This document shows positions 27,378 through 36,107 of a stretch of 64,000 nt of DNA, piece by piece. The translations under genes were made by a program, and so were the position numbers. This DNA is from Pseudomonas sp. MIACH. GTDB lineage: Bacteria > Pseudomonadota > Gammaproteobacteria > Pseudomonadales > Pseudomonadaceae. Numbering within the stretch: the first letter of the stretch is position 1; every line of letters starts with the position of its first letter. A model generated the notes under the pieces. It saw only the letters and a list, made by a program, of their open reading frames with translations, ran no database searches and was not told where the DNA came from. The DNA lies in contig NZ_LHVO01000051.1 in assembly GCF_001269925.1 (NCBI RefSeq), forward strand, positions 62,001 through 126,000. Reading direction: 5' to 3'.

Positions 27378-29087
27378 ATGCGTATCGACCCCCGTCCATT
27401 GCCCGCCGTCTTGCCCTTCCTTGGTGAATTGCCACCGCTGTTGACCCGTCTGTACGCCGCCCGTGGCGTGCAGTCCGAGGCCGAGCTGGACAAGAGCCTG
27501 GCGCGGTTGATTCCCTATCAGCAGCTCAAGGGCATCGATGCGGCGGTGGACTTGCTGGTGACGGCATTGGAACAGCGCCAGCGCATCCTTATCGTCGGTG
27601 ACTTCGATGCCGATGGCGCCACCGCCAGCACCGTAGGCACGCTGGGCTTGCGTTTGCTCGGCGCGGCCCATGTCGATTACCTGGTGCCCAATCGCTTCGA
27701 ATACGGCTACGGCCTGACTCCGGAAATTGTCGCCGTGGCCCTGCAGCGCGAGCCGCAGTTGCTGATCACCGTGGACAACGGCATTTCCAGTGTCGAAGGG
27801 GTGGCGGCGGCGAAAGCGGCGGGGTTGCAGGTGTTGGTGACCGATCACCACTTGCCCGGTGATGAGTTGCCGGCGGCGGATGCCATCGTCAACCCGAACC
27901 AGCCGGGCTGTGAGTTCCCGAGCAAGGCCCTGGCCGGCGTGGGGGTGATCTTCTACGTGCTGATGGCCCTGCGCGCGCGCTTGCGCAGCCTGGGCTGGTA
28001 CGAGAACAAGCCTCAACCCAACATTGGCGAGCTGCTTGACCTGGTCGCCCTGGGCAGCGTCGCCGACGTGGTGCCCCTGGACGCCAATAACCGCATCCTC
28101 GTGCATCAGGGCCTGGAACGTATTCGCGCCGGTCGCGCGCGGCCTGGGATCAAGGCGATCCTCGAAGTCGCCAAGCGCGATGCGGCGCGTATCACCTCCA
28201 CCGACCTCGGCTTTATCCTCGGGCCACGGCTCAATGCGGCCGGGCGCCTGGATGATATGAGCCTGGGCATCGAATGCCTGCTCACCACGGATTTCGCCGC
28301 GGCCCGGGAAATGGCCGCGCAACTGGACGGCATGAACCAGGACCGTAAATCCATCGAGCAAGGCATGCAGCGCGAGGCCCTGGCCCAGCTCAAGGACTTG
28401 CCGGTGGAGTCGATGCCCTACGGCTTGTGCCTGTTCGACCCGGAATGGCACCAAGGCGTGATCGGGATTCTCGCGTCGCGCATGAAAGAGCGCTATTTCC
28501 GTCCCACCATCGCCTTCGCCGATGCCGGGGATGGCCTGCTCAAGGGCTCTGGACGCTCTGTACAGGGCTTTCACATCCGCGATGCCCTGGCGGTGGTCGC
28601 CAGCCAGCATCCCAACCTGATCACCAAATACGGCGGCCACGCCATGGCGGCGGGGCTGACCTTGCCTGAGGAAAATTTCCCACTGTTTGCCGAAGCCTTT
28701 GATGCCGAAGTGCGTCGGCAGCTGCGCGAAGAAGACCTAACCGGGCGCCTGCTGTCCGACGGCACCCTGGCGGTGGAAGAGTTTCACCTGGAGCTGGCGC
28801 GCGCGTTACGGCATGCCGGACCGTGGGGGCAACACTTTCCCGAGCCGCTGTTCCATGGCGTGTTCCAGTTGGTGGAGCAGCGAGTGGTGGGGGAGCGGCA
28901 CCTGAAAGTGGTGCTCAAGAGCGAGTGCGGGTCGGTGAAGCTCGATGGCATTGCGTTTGGCGTCGACCGTGAAGTCTGGCCGAACCCGACCGTGCGTTGG
29001 GTGGAGTTGGCCTACAAGCTGGACGTGAATGAGTTTCGTGGGAATGAAACCGTGCAACTGATGATTGCCCACATCGAGCCGCGCTAG
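27378..29087 (+). CDS. recJ: Single-stranded-DNA-specific exonuclease RecJ
   Basis: 569 residues, 5'-3' ssDNA exonuclease in recombination and mismatch repair. DHH domain motifs: GDFDADGATAS (74-84), TVDNGISS (131-138) and VTDHH (154-158); DHHA1 motif GGHAMAAGLTL near 430; C-terminal OB-fold to 569. I used ATG 27378 (MRIDPRPLP), which gives the family length. Plus-strand single gene flanked by REP palindromes. Confidence 0.96.
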   Translation: MRIDPRPLPAVLPFLGELPPLLTRLYAARGVQSEAELDKSLARLIPYQQLKGIDAAVDLLVTALEQRQRILIVGDFDADGATASTVGTLGLRLLGAAHVDYLVPNRFEYGYGLTPEIVAVALQREPQLLITVDNGISSVEGVAAAKAAGLQVLVTDHHLPGDELPAADAIVNPNQPGCEFPSKALAGVGVIFYVLMALRARLRSLGWYENKPQPNIGELLDLVALGSVADVVPLDANNRILVHQGLERIRAGRARPGIKAILEVAKRDAARITSTDLGFILGPRLNAAGRLDDMSLGIECLLTTDFAAAREMAAQLDGMNQDRKSIEQGMQREALAQLKDLPVESMPYGLCLFDPEWHQGVIGILASRMKERYFRPTIAFADAGDGLLKGSGRSVQGFHIRDALAVVASQHPNLITKYGGHAMAAGLTLPEENFPLFAEAFDAEVRRQLREEDLTGRLLSDGTLAVEEFHLELARALRHAGPWGQHFPEPLFHGVFQLVEQRVVGERHLKVVLKSECGSVKLDGIAFGVDREVWPNPTVRWVELAYKLDVNEFRGNETVQLMIAHIEPR

Positions 29088-29110
29088 ATTTTACTAACAC
29101 CGCAAAACAA

Positions 29111-29139
29111 CTGTGGGAGGGGGCAAGCCCCTCCCACAG
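29111..29139. repeat. REP element
   Basis: CTGTGGGAGGGG ... CCCCTCCCACAG palindrome between the convergent recJ and VirJ-domain genes; same family as the copies at 9394, 27286, 35078, 60129 and 62910. Confidence 0.85.
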
Positions 29140-29162
29140 TTTGTTTGGCGTACAGCCCGGAA

Positions 29163-30443
29163 TTACTCGGACTTGGCCTGATGCTTCACGATGATGTCTA
29201 CCAGACGCTTGGCCAGTGCCGGGTAGTTCTCATCGAAGTGATGCCCGCCCGGCAGCTTCACAGCCTCGCCCACGGCGGTCTTATCGGTGCAGCCACTCTC
29301 GTCGACTTCTTCTGCGCCGTAGATGCACACCACCTTGTCAGCCGGCAGCTTGGCCATTTCCGGCCCCGTCGCGGCTTCTTTGCCGGCGTTGCCCAGCCAA
29401 CCTTCTACTTCGATTTCAAAGCTGCCGGTGCGGGCGAAGGCCAGCAGGATGATGACGTCCACACGCTGCTGCTCGTTTTCCGGCAGGCGGTTGTAGATCG
29501 CCGGCAGTACGTCGGCGCCGAATGAGTAACCGGTCAGCACGAAGCGCTTGGTGCCCCACTTCTGCCGGTAGTGCTGCATCAGCTCGGTGAGGTCCTTGGC
29601 GCTTTGTTCCGGGGTCTTGTGCTGCCAGTAGTAGCGCAGGGTGTCGATGCCGACCACCGGGTAGCCGATCTTGGCCATTTCGCCGGCCACATCGCGGTCC
29701 AGGTCACGCCAGCCGCCATCACCGGAAAGGAACAGCGTCACGGTGTCCTTGGCCTGGCCAGCCGGCACTTCCACCACGGGAATCGCCAGGCCGCCGTTGT
29801 CCGAACCCACCAGTTGCTTGCGCAGTTCGTTGTTCAGCACTTGCGGGTAGTGAATGTCGTAGTCGCTGATGCTGGTGGTGGCGCGCGGGGTGTCACGTAC
29901 GAAACTGGCGCTTTCATCGTCAGGGTTGTCGTTCCAGGCCACCAGCCAATTACCGTGCGCGGCGGTTTTCGGCAGTGGATCCTTGCAACCTTCCTGTACC
30001 AGCGCGAAGCCGACGGAGATGGCGTTGGCCTTGTCGTCGTTCTGTGTGGCCAGCCAGCGCCAGGCGAGGGCGGCGCCAGGGCCGATGCCGCTGACCAGGG
30101 TCGCGGGCCCTTTGAGCTGGCCCAGGGCGCTTTGCAGCGCTTGTTCCTGCAACTTGCAGTCATCCTTTGGCAGGATCACTTGGACGATCTGCGCCTTGCC
30201 GCCCTGGCTCAGGGTAATCAGCTGGCTATCGGTCAGGGTTTCGTCAGCCATCACCGCCACCGCGACGCGGGCTTTCGGGGTGCCAGCCGGGGTCACGCGG
30301 GTCATCACCGAGCCGTCGGCCTGGGGCAGTTGCTCCAGGGTCGGCTGCGGGGCAGGGCGGTTCCAGAACCAAAAGCCGCCACCCAGGACCAGGGCGAGCA
30401 GCACTACAAAGGCCAATACATACCGCCAGGAGCGTCGAATCAT
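29163..30443 (-). CDS. VirJ/AcvB-domain periplasmic hydrolase, probable aminoacyl-PG hydrolase
   Basis: 426 residues. N-terminal membrane anchor (about 7-27), then a two-part alpha/beta-hydrolase region; the C-terminal VirJ domain holds FLSGDGGWRDLDRDVAG (S240) and LTGYSFGADVLP (S307 in a G-x-S-x-G-like turn), and GGHHFDENY near the end. In P. aeruginosa the gene in this position (PA0919) was reported to hydrolyse alanyl-phosphatidylglycerol made by the adjacent synthase. Same order here, with a TGATG overlap, so I infer the same role. Confidence 0.85.
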   Translation of the reverse strand: MIRRSWRYVLAFVVLLALVLGGGFWFWNRPAPQPTLEQLPQADGSVMTRVTPAGTPKARVAVAVMADETLTDSQLITLSQGGKAQIVQVILPKDDCKLQEQALQSALGQLKGPATLVSGIGPGAALAWRWLATQNDDKANAISVGFALVQEGCKDPLPKTAAHGNWLVAWNDNPDDESASFVRDTPRATTSISDYDIHYPQVLNNELRKQLVGSDNGGLAIPVVEVPAGQAKDTVTLFLSGDGGWRDLDRDVAGEMAKIGYPVVGIDTLRYYWQHKTPEQSAKDLTELMQHYRQKWGTKRFVLTGYSFGADVLPAIYNRLPENEQQRVDVIILLAFARTGSFEIEVEGWLGNAGKEAATGPEMAKLPADKVVCIYGAEEVDESGCTDKTAVGEAVKLPGGHHFDENYPALAKRLVDIIVKHQAKSE

Positions 30444-33085
30444 CAGCGTTTCACCAATCCAGTCAAGCCGCCCGCGATCAGGGCGGCGGTATCGGCCAGT
30501 GCCACCAGCGGGTCAAGTCCTGCGGGCACGGCCATGTAACGGGGTTCCCAGTCAGGCTGGAACTTGTCTTTGAAGCGGCGCAAGCCTTGGAAGTTATACA
30601 GTTGCTCGCCGCGACGGAACACCATTGAGCCCAGGCGCTGGGTCAGTGGCGCGCCGCGTCGCGGTTGCAGGCCCGACAGCGGCACCATGCCGAGGCTGAA
30701 GCGGGCGTAGCCGTGACTCTTATAGTGTTGAATCAGGCCGACCATCATGAATTCCATGGTCAGCTTTGGCGCATCCGGGTGGGCGCGCATCAGGTCGAGG
30801 CTGGCCAGGTCGTGGTTGTAGGTCTCGAGCAGGTTGGCGAAGGCCACCGGGCGCCCTTCGAAGCGAATGATCGCGATACGAAAGTGCTTGAGGTAGTCGT
30901 CGCTGAAGCGGCCCAGGGAAAAGCCTTTTTCCCGCACATTCTTACCGGTCAGCCAGGCATCCGAGATGACTTTTAATTCATCCATCGGCGCCGTGCCGGG
31001 TTCAAAGATCTCCAGGGACAGACCGTCCCGGGTGCCCCGGTTCCAGGTGTAGCGCAGGTCCTTCATCTCTTTGCCCTTGGCTTCCAGGTCAAAGCGTTTC
31101 AGGTCGACGCGGGCCTCTTCGCCCAGCTTGATGGCGGTGAGACCGATGTCCATGTAGTAGGGCAGGTTCTCGGCGCGTACCTGATAGAACACGGGGCGCG
31201 CATGGTGGATATCGCACAGGTCGCGGAACTGCCAGATCATCTCGGCGCGGGGCTGGGTCGGGCCGATCGGATCATACAAGGCCACCAGGCTGCGCCCGCG
31301 ACGGGCGTACATCAGGAAGGCTTCGTCATTCGGGTGGAACAGCAGCGCCTTGTCGCCGGTCAGCGCCAGGCCGCCGTCGGGTTGCGACGACGCCATCAGG
31401 ATCTTGGTGGCGCGTTCCAGCTCGTCGGGGGTTGGCAGGTGGATCACCGGGCGTGCGGTGCGCAGCAGCCAGGTCAGCGATACGATCACCAGCAGTACGG
31501 CGGCGCCCAACAGCGAGCGCAGGCCGCGCGGGGCGTTCGCATCGAGGGTGAACTGCCACCACAGTTGGTGGCTGTAAGGCACATCTTGATAAGCAAACAG
31601 CAGCAGCCAGATCGAGGCACCCAGCACGCAGACACTGGCCACCAGGTACAGCGGCGAAAACGGCAGTTCGGTCAGGCGGCTGGCGCGATAGAACGAGCGG
31701 CGGAAGATCGCCAGCAGTATCGCCGTCATGGTCATCAGGCTGGCTTCTTCCCAGTCAAAACCCTTGAGCAGCGAGAGCAGGGCACCCGCCAGCAGCAGCA
31801 CCATGGTCAGCATCCAGGCCGCCGACAAACGCCGGCGCAGGCCCTGGGCCAGCAACAGGCACAGCACGCCGATCAGGCTGGCGCCAAAGTGCGAGGCGTC
31901 AATCAGGCGGTGGGGAATCAGGAAGCCGATGTTTTCCAGGCGTGAGTCGATTTCTGGCGTGGCGCCGGAAAACAGCAGGACCACGCCGGACAAAAAAACC
32001 AGTACGGCCAGCACCGGTGCCGCCAGGCCAGAAGCCACTCGCAGACTCTGTTGGGTCTGGAACAGGCGCTGCGCCTCGTTGACCAGCAGGAATACACAGG
32101 CGATCAGCAGCGGCAACACCACATAGATCATGCGATACAGCAGCAGGGCGGCCGCCAGTGGCGCTGCGCCGAGCTTGTCGGCGAAGGCGGCGAGCAGGAT
32201 GGCTTCGAATACGCCTACGCCACCTGGCACATGGCTGAGCACACCTGCGGCCAGGGCCAACAGGTACACCAGCAGGAATGGGCCGAATGGTGGCGCTTCC
32301 GGCAGCAGCATATAAAGGACGGCGGCGGCAGCGGCCACGTCCAGTGCGGTGATGATCAGTTGCAGGAAGGTCAGGCGTCGGCCGGGCAGGCGCAGGGTAC
32401 GACGGCCGGCTTTTACCAGCAGGTTGTCCGGGTAGGGTTGTTCCGGCAGGTGGCGGCGATAGATGCCGATGCACAGCACGGCCGACAACAGCAACACCGC
32501 GCCGGCAACGCCGCCGAGCAGACTTTGTGGCAAATGCAGGTAAGTCGAGGCTGCCGGCAAGTTGCTCAGCGTGGCCAATGCGGCCAGCGGTGGCAGGGCG
32601 CAGCCCAGTGCCAGGCTGGCGAACACGGTCATGTGGGCGACTTCCGATGCCCCAATGCCATGGCGTGCGTATAAACGGTAGCGTACCGAGCCGCCCGAGA
32701 GCATCGACAGGCCAATCGCATTGCCGATGGCAAAGGCGGTAAAGCCGCCGAGGGCCAGGGTCTTGGCGGGCAGCTTTACGCCGGCGTAACGTGCGCCGGA
32801 AAACTCGTAGCCCAACAGAATGACGAAACCCGCGACAGCCGCGGCAAATGCACCGAGCAACGCGGGCTTGGGCACTTCCAGGATCGAGTCGTGGAGGGCG
32901 TAGAGGTCCAGTTCCAGCAGCAGGTGTCGGCAGGCGATCAGGGCGATTGCGAACAGCAACAGGGTCACGGCCAGCCCAATCGGTTGCCGGTACTTGCTCA
33001 ACAGATCCAGCCAACGCAAACGGGTGGGAGCGATCGGTTGTTCCGCTGTGACGGTGTCTTGTGGTTCAGACGAGTTGGCGCGCAT
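30443..33085 (-). CDS. mprF: MprF-type aminoacyl-phosphatidylglycerol synthase/flippase
   Basis: 880 residues. The N-terminal half (about 20-530) has some 13 or 14 membrane helices of the flippase type; the C-terminal DUF2156 domain (about 545-870) is the tRNA-dependent transferase, with ALTGDKALLFHPNDEAFLMY and RGAPLTQRLGSMVFRRGEQLYNFQGLRRFKDKF-type blocks. It adds an amino acid (alanine in P. aeruginosa PA0920) to phosphatidylglycerol, lowering surface charge and aiding acid and peptide resistance. ATG 33085 is preceded by GAGG at 6 bases. Cotranslated with the VirJ-domain gene. Confidence 0.92.
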   Translation of the reverse strand: MRANSSEPQDTVTAEQPIAPTRLRWLDLLSKYRQPIGLAVTLLLFAIALIACRHLLLELDLYALHDSILEVPKPALLGAFAAAVAGFVILLGYEFSGARYAGVKLPAKTLALGGFTAFAIGNAIGLSMLSGGSVRYRLYARHGIGASEVAHMTVFASLALGCALPPLAALATLSNLPAASTYLHLPQSLLGGVAGAVLLLSAVLCIGIYRRHLPEQPYPDNLLVKAGRRTLRLPGRRLTFLQLIITALDVAAAAAVLYMLLPEAPPFGPFLLVYLLALAAGVLSHVPGGVGVFEAILLAAFADKLGAAPLAAALLLYRMIYVVLPLLIACVFLLVNEAQRLFQTQQSLRVASGLAAPVLAVLVFLSGVVLLFSGATPEIDSRLENIGFLIPHRLIDASHFGASLIGVLCLLLAQGLRRRLSAAWMLTMVLLLAGALLSLLKGFDWEEASLMTMTAILLAIFRRSFYRASRLTELPFSPLYLVASVCVLGASIWLLLFAYQDVPYSHQLWWQFTLDANAPRGLRSLLGAAVLLVIVSLTWLLRTARPVIHLPTPDELERATKILMASSQPDGGLALTGDKALLFHPNDEAFLMYARRGRSLVALYDPIGPTQPRAEMIWQFRDLCDIHHARPVFYQVRAENLPYYMDIGLTAIKLGEEARVDLKRFDLEAKGKEMKDLRYTWNRGTRDGLSLEIFEPGTAPMDELKVISDAWLTGKNVREKGFSLGRFSDDYLKHFRIAIIRFEGRPVAFANLLETYNHDLASLDLMRAHPDAPKLTMEFMMVGLIQHYKSHGYARFSLGMVPLSGLQPRRGAPLTQRLGSMVFRRGEQLYNFQGLRRFKDKFQPDWEPRYMAVPAGLDPLVALADTAALIAGGLTGLVKR

Positions 33086-33326
33086 CAATCACCTCTTGGA
33101 TTGTGCGCGACAGGATGGAGGTATCCAGCCAAGTTACCAATCCCTATGGACAAAATAATTACAAATATTAACGCGGATCACCGGGGTCGGCGACAGCGGC
33201 CATTGGTCGTAGAGGGCAGCGCTTGAGCACTGAGCATAGCTTGCAATGAGATGGACTCTACAAACCGTGTACGGTTTCATGAAAGATGCCATGCCATTGT
33301 TTCAGAAGAACTTTTTCACCGGATAC

Positions 33327-33361
33327 AAAAAAGGCCACTCTTTCGAGTAGCCTTTTTTGAT
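33327..33361 (-). terminator. Terminator of first tRNA-fMet gene
   Basis: On the minus strand AAAAAAGGCTACTC, GAAA, GAGTGGCCTTTTTT, located just after the tRNA CCA end. The identical hairpin occurs at 33612-33646. Confidence 0.85.
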
Positions 33362-33364
33362 GTT

Positions 33365-33441
<77 letters not shown>

Positions 33442-33453
33442 TCTGTGGGCGGC

Positions 33454-33481
33454 ATTCTACAGCCAAGCGGCGAGGTGTCAA
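33454..33481 (-). promoter_or_regulatory. Promoter of first tRNA-fMet gene
   Basis: Minus strand: TTGACA (33481-33476), 16-base spacer, TAGAAT (33459-33454), with the tRNA start 13 bases downstream of the -10. Confidence 0.75.
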
Positions 33482-33611
33482 CCGTTAATGAGCCGATGGG
33501 TCAAATAAGTGTGAAATGAACGGTAAAGGTCGGCTGCGGAAGGTAAGTGCGCGATGGGTAAAGATTTTTTTGTCTTACAATTTTCGTACAAGCACAAAAC
33601 AGATGCGCACA

Positions 33612-33646
33612 AAAAAGGCCACTCTTTCGAGTAGCCTTTTTTGATG
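33612..33646 (-). terminator. Terminator of second tRNA-fMet gene
   Basis: Same GGCTACTC-GAAA-GAGTGGCC stem with T-run as at 33327-33361. Confidence 0.85.
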
Positions 33647-33648
33647 TT

Positions 33649-33725
<77 letters not shown>

Positions 33726-33738
33726 TCTGTGTGTCGGC

Positions 33739-33766
33739 ATTCTACAGAGGATCGCGAGTGTGTCAA
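33739..33766 (-). promoter_or_regulatory. Promoter of second tRNA-fMet gene
   Basis: Minus strand: TTGACA (33766-33761), 16-base spacer, TAGAAT (33744-33739). Same layout as the first copy, but the spacer has diverged. Confidence 0.75.
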
Positions 33767-33942
33767 CCTGTGAATCGAAGAAAAGCGCTTGTGGTTCAAT
33801 CGGTTAGCTCTCCATGGGAAGCCATTTGAGTCGCGCGGGCCAGTCGGGCCAAGGGTTTCAGCTCTATTGGGACACTGATTTCGATTGAAAAAATAAATTC
33901 ATCTGGGAAATTTCCTACCGCTCAGACGGAAGAATCAAACTA

Positions 33943-33958
33943 CTGGTGCTATATACAG
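33943..33958 (+). promoter_or_regulatory. LexA box upstream of dinB
   Basis: CTGGTGCTATATACAG fits CTG-N10-CAG with an AT-rich centre, 48 bases before the dinB ATG. Supports SOS induction of dinB. Confidence 0.75.
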
Positions 33959-34005
33959 GGGTGAGTGCGATACTGCCCATCCGTTGGATTACACCCCCTC
34001 TATCT

Positions 34006-35064
34006 ATGACGCAGCGCAAAATCATCCACGTCGACTGTGATTGCTTCTACGCCGCCATCGAGATGCGCGATGACCCGAGCCTGGCGCAAAAGCCCCTGGC
34101 GGTGGGGGGATCGGCAGATCGAAGGGGCGTGATCGCTACGTGCAACTACGAAGCGCGCGCGTACGGGGTGCGTTCAGCCATGTCGTCGCGCCATGCCCTC
34201 AAGCTCTGCCCGGACCTGACCATCGTCAAGCCGCGCATGGATGCTTATAAGGAAGCGTCGAAGGAAATCCAGACGATCTTTCGCGACTACACCGACCTGA
34301 TCGAGCCCTTGTCGCTGGACGAGGCCTACCTCGACGTCTCCAACAGCCCGCACTTTGGCGGCAGCGCCACGCGCATCGCCCAGGACATTCGACGCCGCGT
34401 CTCCAACCAATTGCACATCACCGTGTCTGCCGGTGTGGCGCCGAATAAATTCTTGGCCAAGATCGCCAGCGATTGGAAGAAGCCCAATGGCCTTTTTGTG
34501 ATCACCCCGGACCAGGTCGAAGACTTTGTCTCGCAGCTACGGGTAAGCAAGTTGCACGGCGTGGGCAAGGTGACGGCAGACAAACTGGCGCGTCTGGGCA
34601 TCGAAGACTGCCTGCAATTGCGCGAATGGAACAAGTTGGCGCTCGTGCGTGAATTCGGCAGTTTTGGTGAGCGGCTCTGGAGCCTGGCCCGTGGGATAGA
34701 TGACCGTGTGGTGCAGAACGACAGCCGGCGGCAGTCCATCAGTGTGGAAAATACCTACGATGTGGATTTGCCGGATCTCTCAAGTTGCCTGGCGAAACTG
34801 CCCGAACTGATGGAAACCCTGGCCGGGCGCATGGCGCGTATCGACAGCAGCTATAAGGCGGGCAAGCCGTTCGTTAAGGTGAAGTTTCATGACTTTACCC
34901 AGACGACGTTGGAGCAGGCGGGGGCGGCGCGGGATCTTGAGAGTTATCAACAACTGATGACCCAGGCGTTTAATCGCGGTGGGAAACCGGTGCGGTTGTT
35001 GGGGATTGGGGTGCGGTTGCTGGACCTGAGTGGCGGCAACGAACAGTTAGAGTTCTCTTGGTAG
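34006..35064 (+). CDS. dinB: DNA polymerase IV (Y family)
   Basis: 352 residues, error-prone translesion polymerase. Catalytic acids D10 (HVDCDCFYA) and D105-E106 (SLDEAYLD) are present; YEARAYGVRSAM, PNKFLAKIASDWKKP and the HhH segment LHGVGKVTADKL follow; little-finger domain about 240-340. The tail EQLEFSW resembles a beta-clamp binding motif. ATG 34006 (MTQRKIIHVD) fits the family start; a reading from 33946 would begin inside the LexA box. Likely SOS-regulated. Confidence 0.96.
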   Translation: MTQRKIIHVDCDCFYAAIEMRDDPSLAQKPLAVGGSADRRGVIATCNYEARAYGVRSAMSSRHALKLCPDLTIVKPRMDAYKEASKEIQTIFRDYTDLIEPLSLDEAYLDVSNSPHFGGSATRIAQDIRRRVSNQLHITVSAGVAPNKFLAKIASDWKKPNGLFVITPDQVEDFVSQLRVSKLHGVGKVTADKLARLGIEDCLQLREWNKLALVREFGSFGERLWSLARGIDDRVVQNDSRRQSISVENTYDVDLPDLSSCLAKLPELMETLAGRMARIDSSYKAGKPFVKVKFHDFTQTTLEQAGAARDLESYQQLMTQAFNRGGKPVRLLGIGVRLLDLSGGNEQLEFSW

Positions 35065-35077
35065 AAACCGGAAACAA

Positions 35078-35109
35078 AATGTGGGAGGGAGCAAGCCACC
35101 TCCCACATT
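35078..35109. repeat. REP element (degenerate)
   Basis: AATGTGGGAGGGAGC ... CCACCTCCCACATT between the convergent dinB and lipoprotein genes. One arm has changes relative to the family consensus. Confidence 0.8.
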
Positions 35110-35133
35110 TGGATCTACAGTGTTTTCGAAGTC

Positions 35134-36087
35134 TCAGCGTGCTCCGGGATCTGCGACTAACCGCCCCGCATCCTTGGTCAGCGCCTGCAGGAATTCCTGC
35201 TGCAACTCGGGATCATTGCGGGTCAGTTCGATCAGGCTTTGTTCCAGTTCACTGGCTTCTTCTTCCAGGCCCAGCTCCGACAGGCGCTTGACCCGGTGCA
35301 CCCACTGGTTGACTTCATCGTCTTCCAGGTCGTCGTAGATCAGGCCGTGGGCTTCGAGCAACTTGCCGCGCAGGGTGCTGCTGATCGCCAGGGTCGAGTC
35401 CGAGTGCACGTCGTCCTGGCCATCTTCCACGCTGATCTTCAAGGTCGTGACGCGGTTCAGGTCCTGCTCGGCAAACGGGCTGTCCAACAGGTTCAGGCGC
35501 AGTACGCCGTTGCGGTCGGTGGTCAGCTCATGGGTCTGTTTGCCGGCGATGACCTGCACCGGGCGTTCGCTCCAGGGCAGGCTCGAATACTCCACGCGCT
35601 TGTCGCGCTGGACCTCATCGATACCTGCCAGGTTCTGTTGCGCACGGCCATGGGACTGCACGTTCATGAACGGGTTGAGACCGTCCACGCCGTAGGTCAG
35701 CCAGTCGTGGGTCATGCTGGTCGGCAGGTTGCCGAGGGCGAAGATGTTCGCCACGTTGGCGCCCGCACCCGCCACCAAAGCCACTGCACCCAAGGGCATC
35801 TCATAGAGTTTGCGCCAGGGCTGGTAAGGCGTGTAGCGGTCGTAACGACGGGTGACTTCGAATTCGGTGACCTCAAAGGTCTTCTGCTCGTGAATACGAA
35901 CCCGGCGTTGCGGCAGTTCCAGCACTTTGGGTTCGCCGACATCGATCTGCAGGCTGTGGTCGAGCAACTTACGCTCGACCCGTTCCTCGTGCTCGCTGCG
36001 TTGCGACATCTGATTGGCGCAGCCGCTGACCAGCAGGGCGCCGCACAAGGCGGCGCCCCCCAGGGCTCTGGTGTTTCGCTTGAACAT
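35134..36087 (-). CDS. Uncharacterised lipoprotein
   Basis: 317 residues. Signal peptide with lipobox LLVSGC (Cys23), so lipid-anchored; residue +2 is Ala, which predicts outer-membrane sorting. A hydrophobic stretch MPLGAVALVAGAGANVANIFAL (about 97-118) and an acidic C-terminal part with coiled-coil character (ELGLEEEASELEQSLIEL) are visible. I do not recognise a domain. It ends 20 bases from the proS start on the same strand, so the pair may be cotranscribed. Confidence 0.8.
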   Translation of the reverse strand: MFKRNTRALGGAALCGALLVSGCANQMSQRSEHEERVERKLLDHSLQIDVGEPKVLELPQRRVRIHEQKTFEVTEFEVTRRYDRYTPYQPWRKLYEMPLGAVALVAGAGANVANIFALGNLPTSMTHDWLTYGVDGLNPFMNVQSHGRAQQNLAGIDEVQRDKRVEYSSLPWSERPVQVIAGKQTHELTTDRNGVLRLNLLDSPFAEQDLNRVTTLKISVEDGQDDVHSDSTLAISSTLRGKLLEAHGLIYDDLEDDEVNQWVHRVKRLSELGLEEEASELEQSLIELTRNDPELQQEFLQALTKDAGRLVADPGAR

Positions 36088-36107
36088 GACTTCTCTTGAT
36101 CTGGTTT

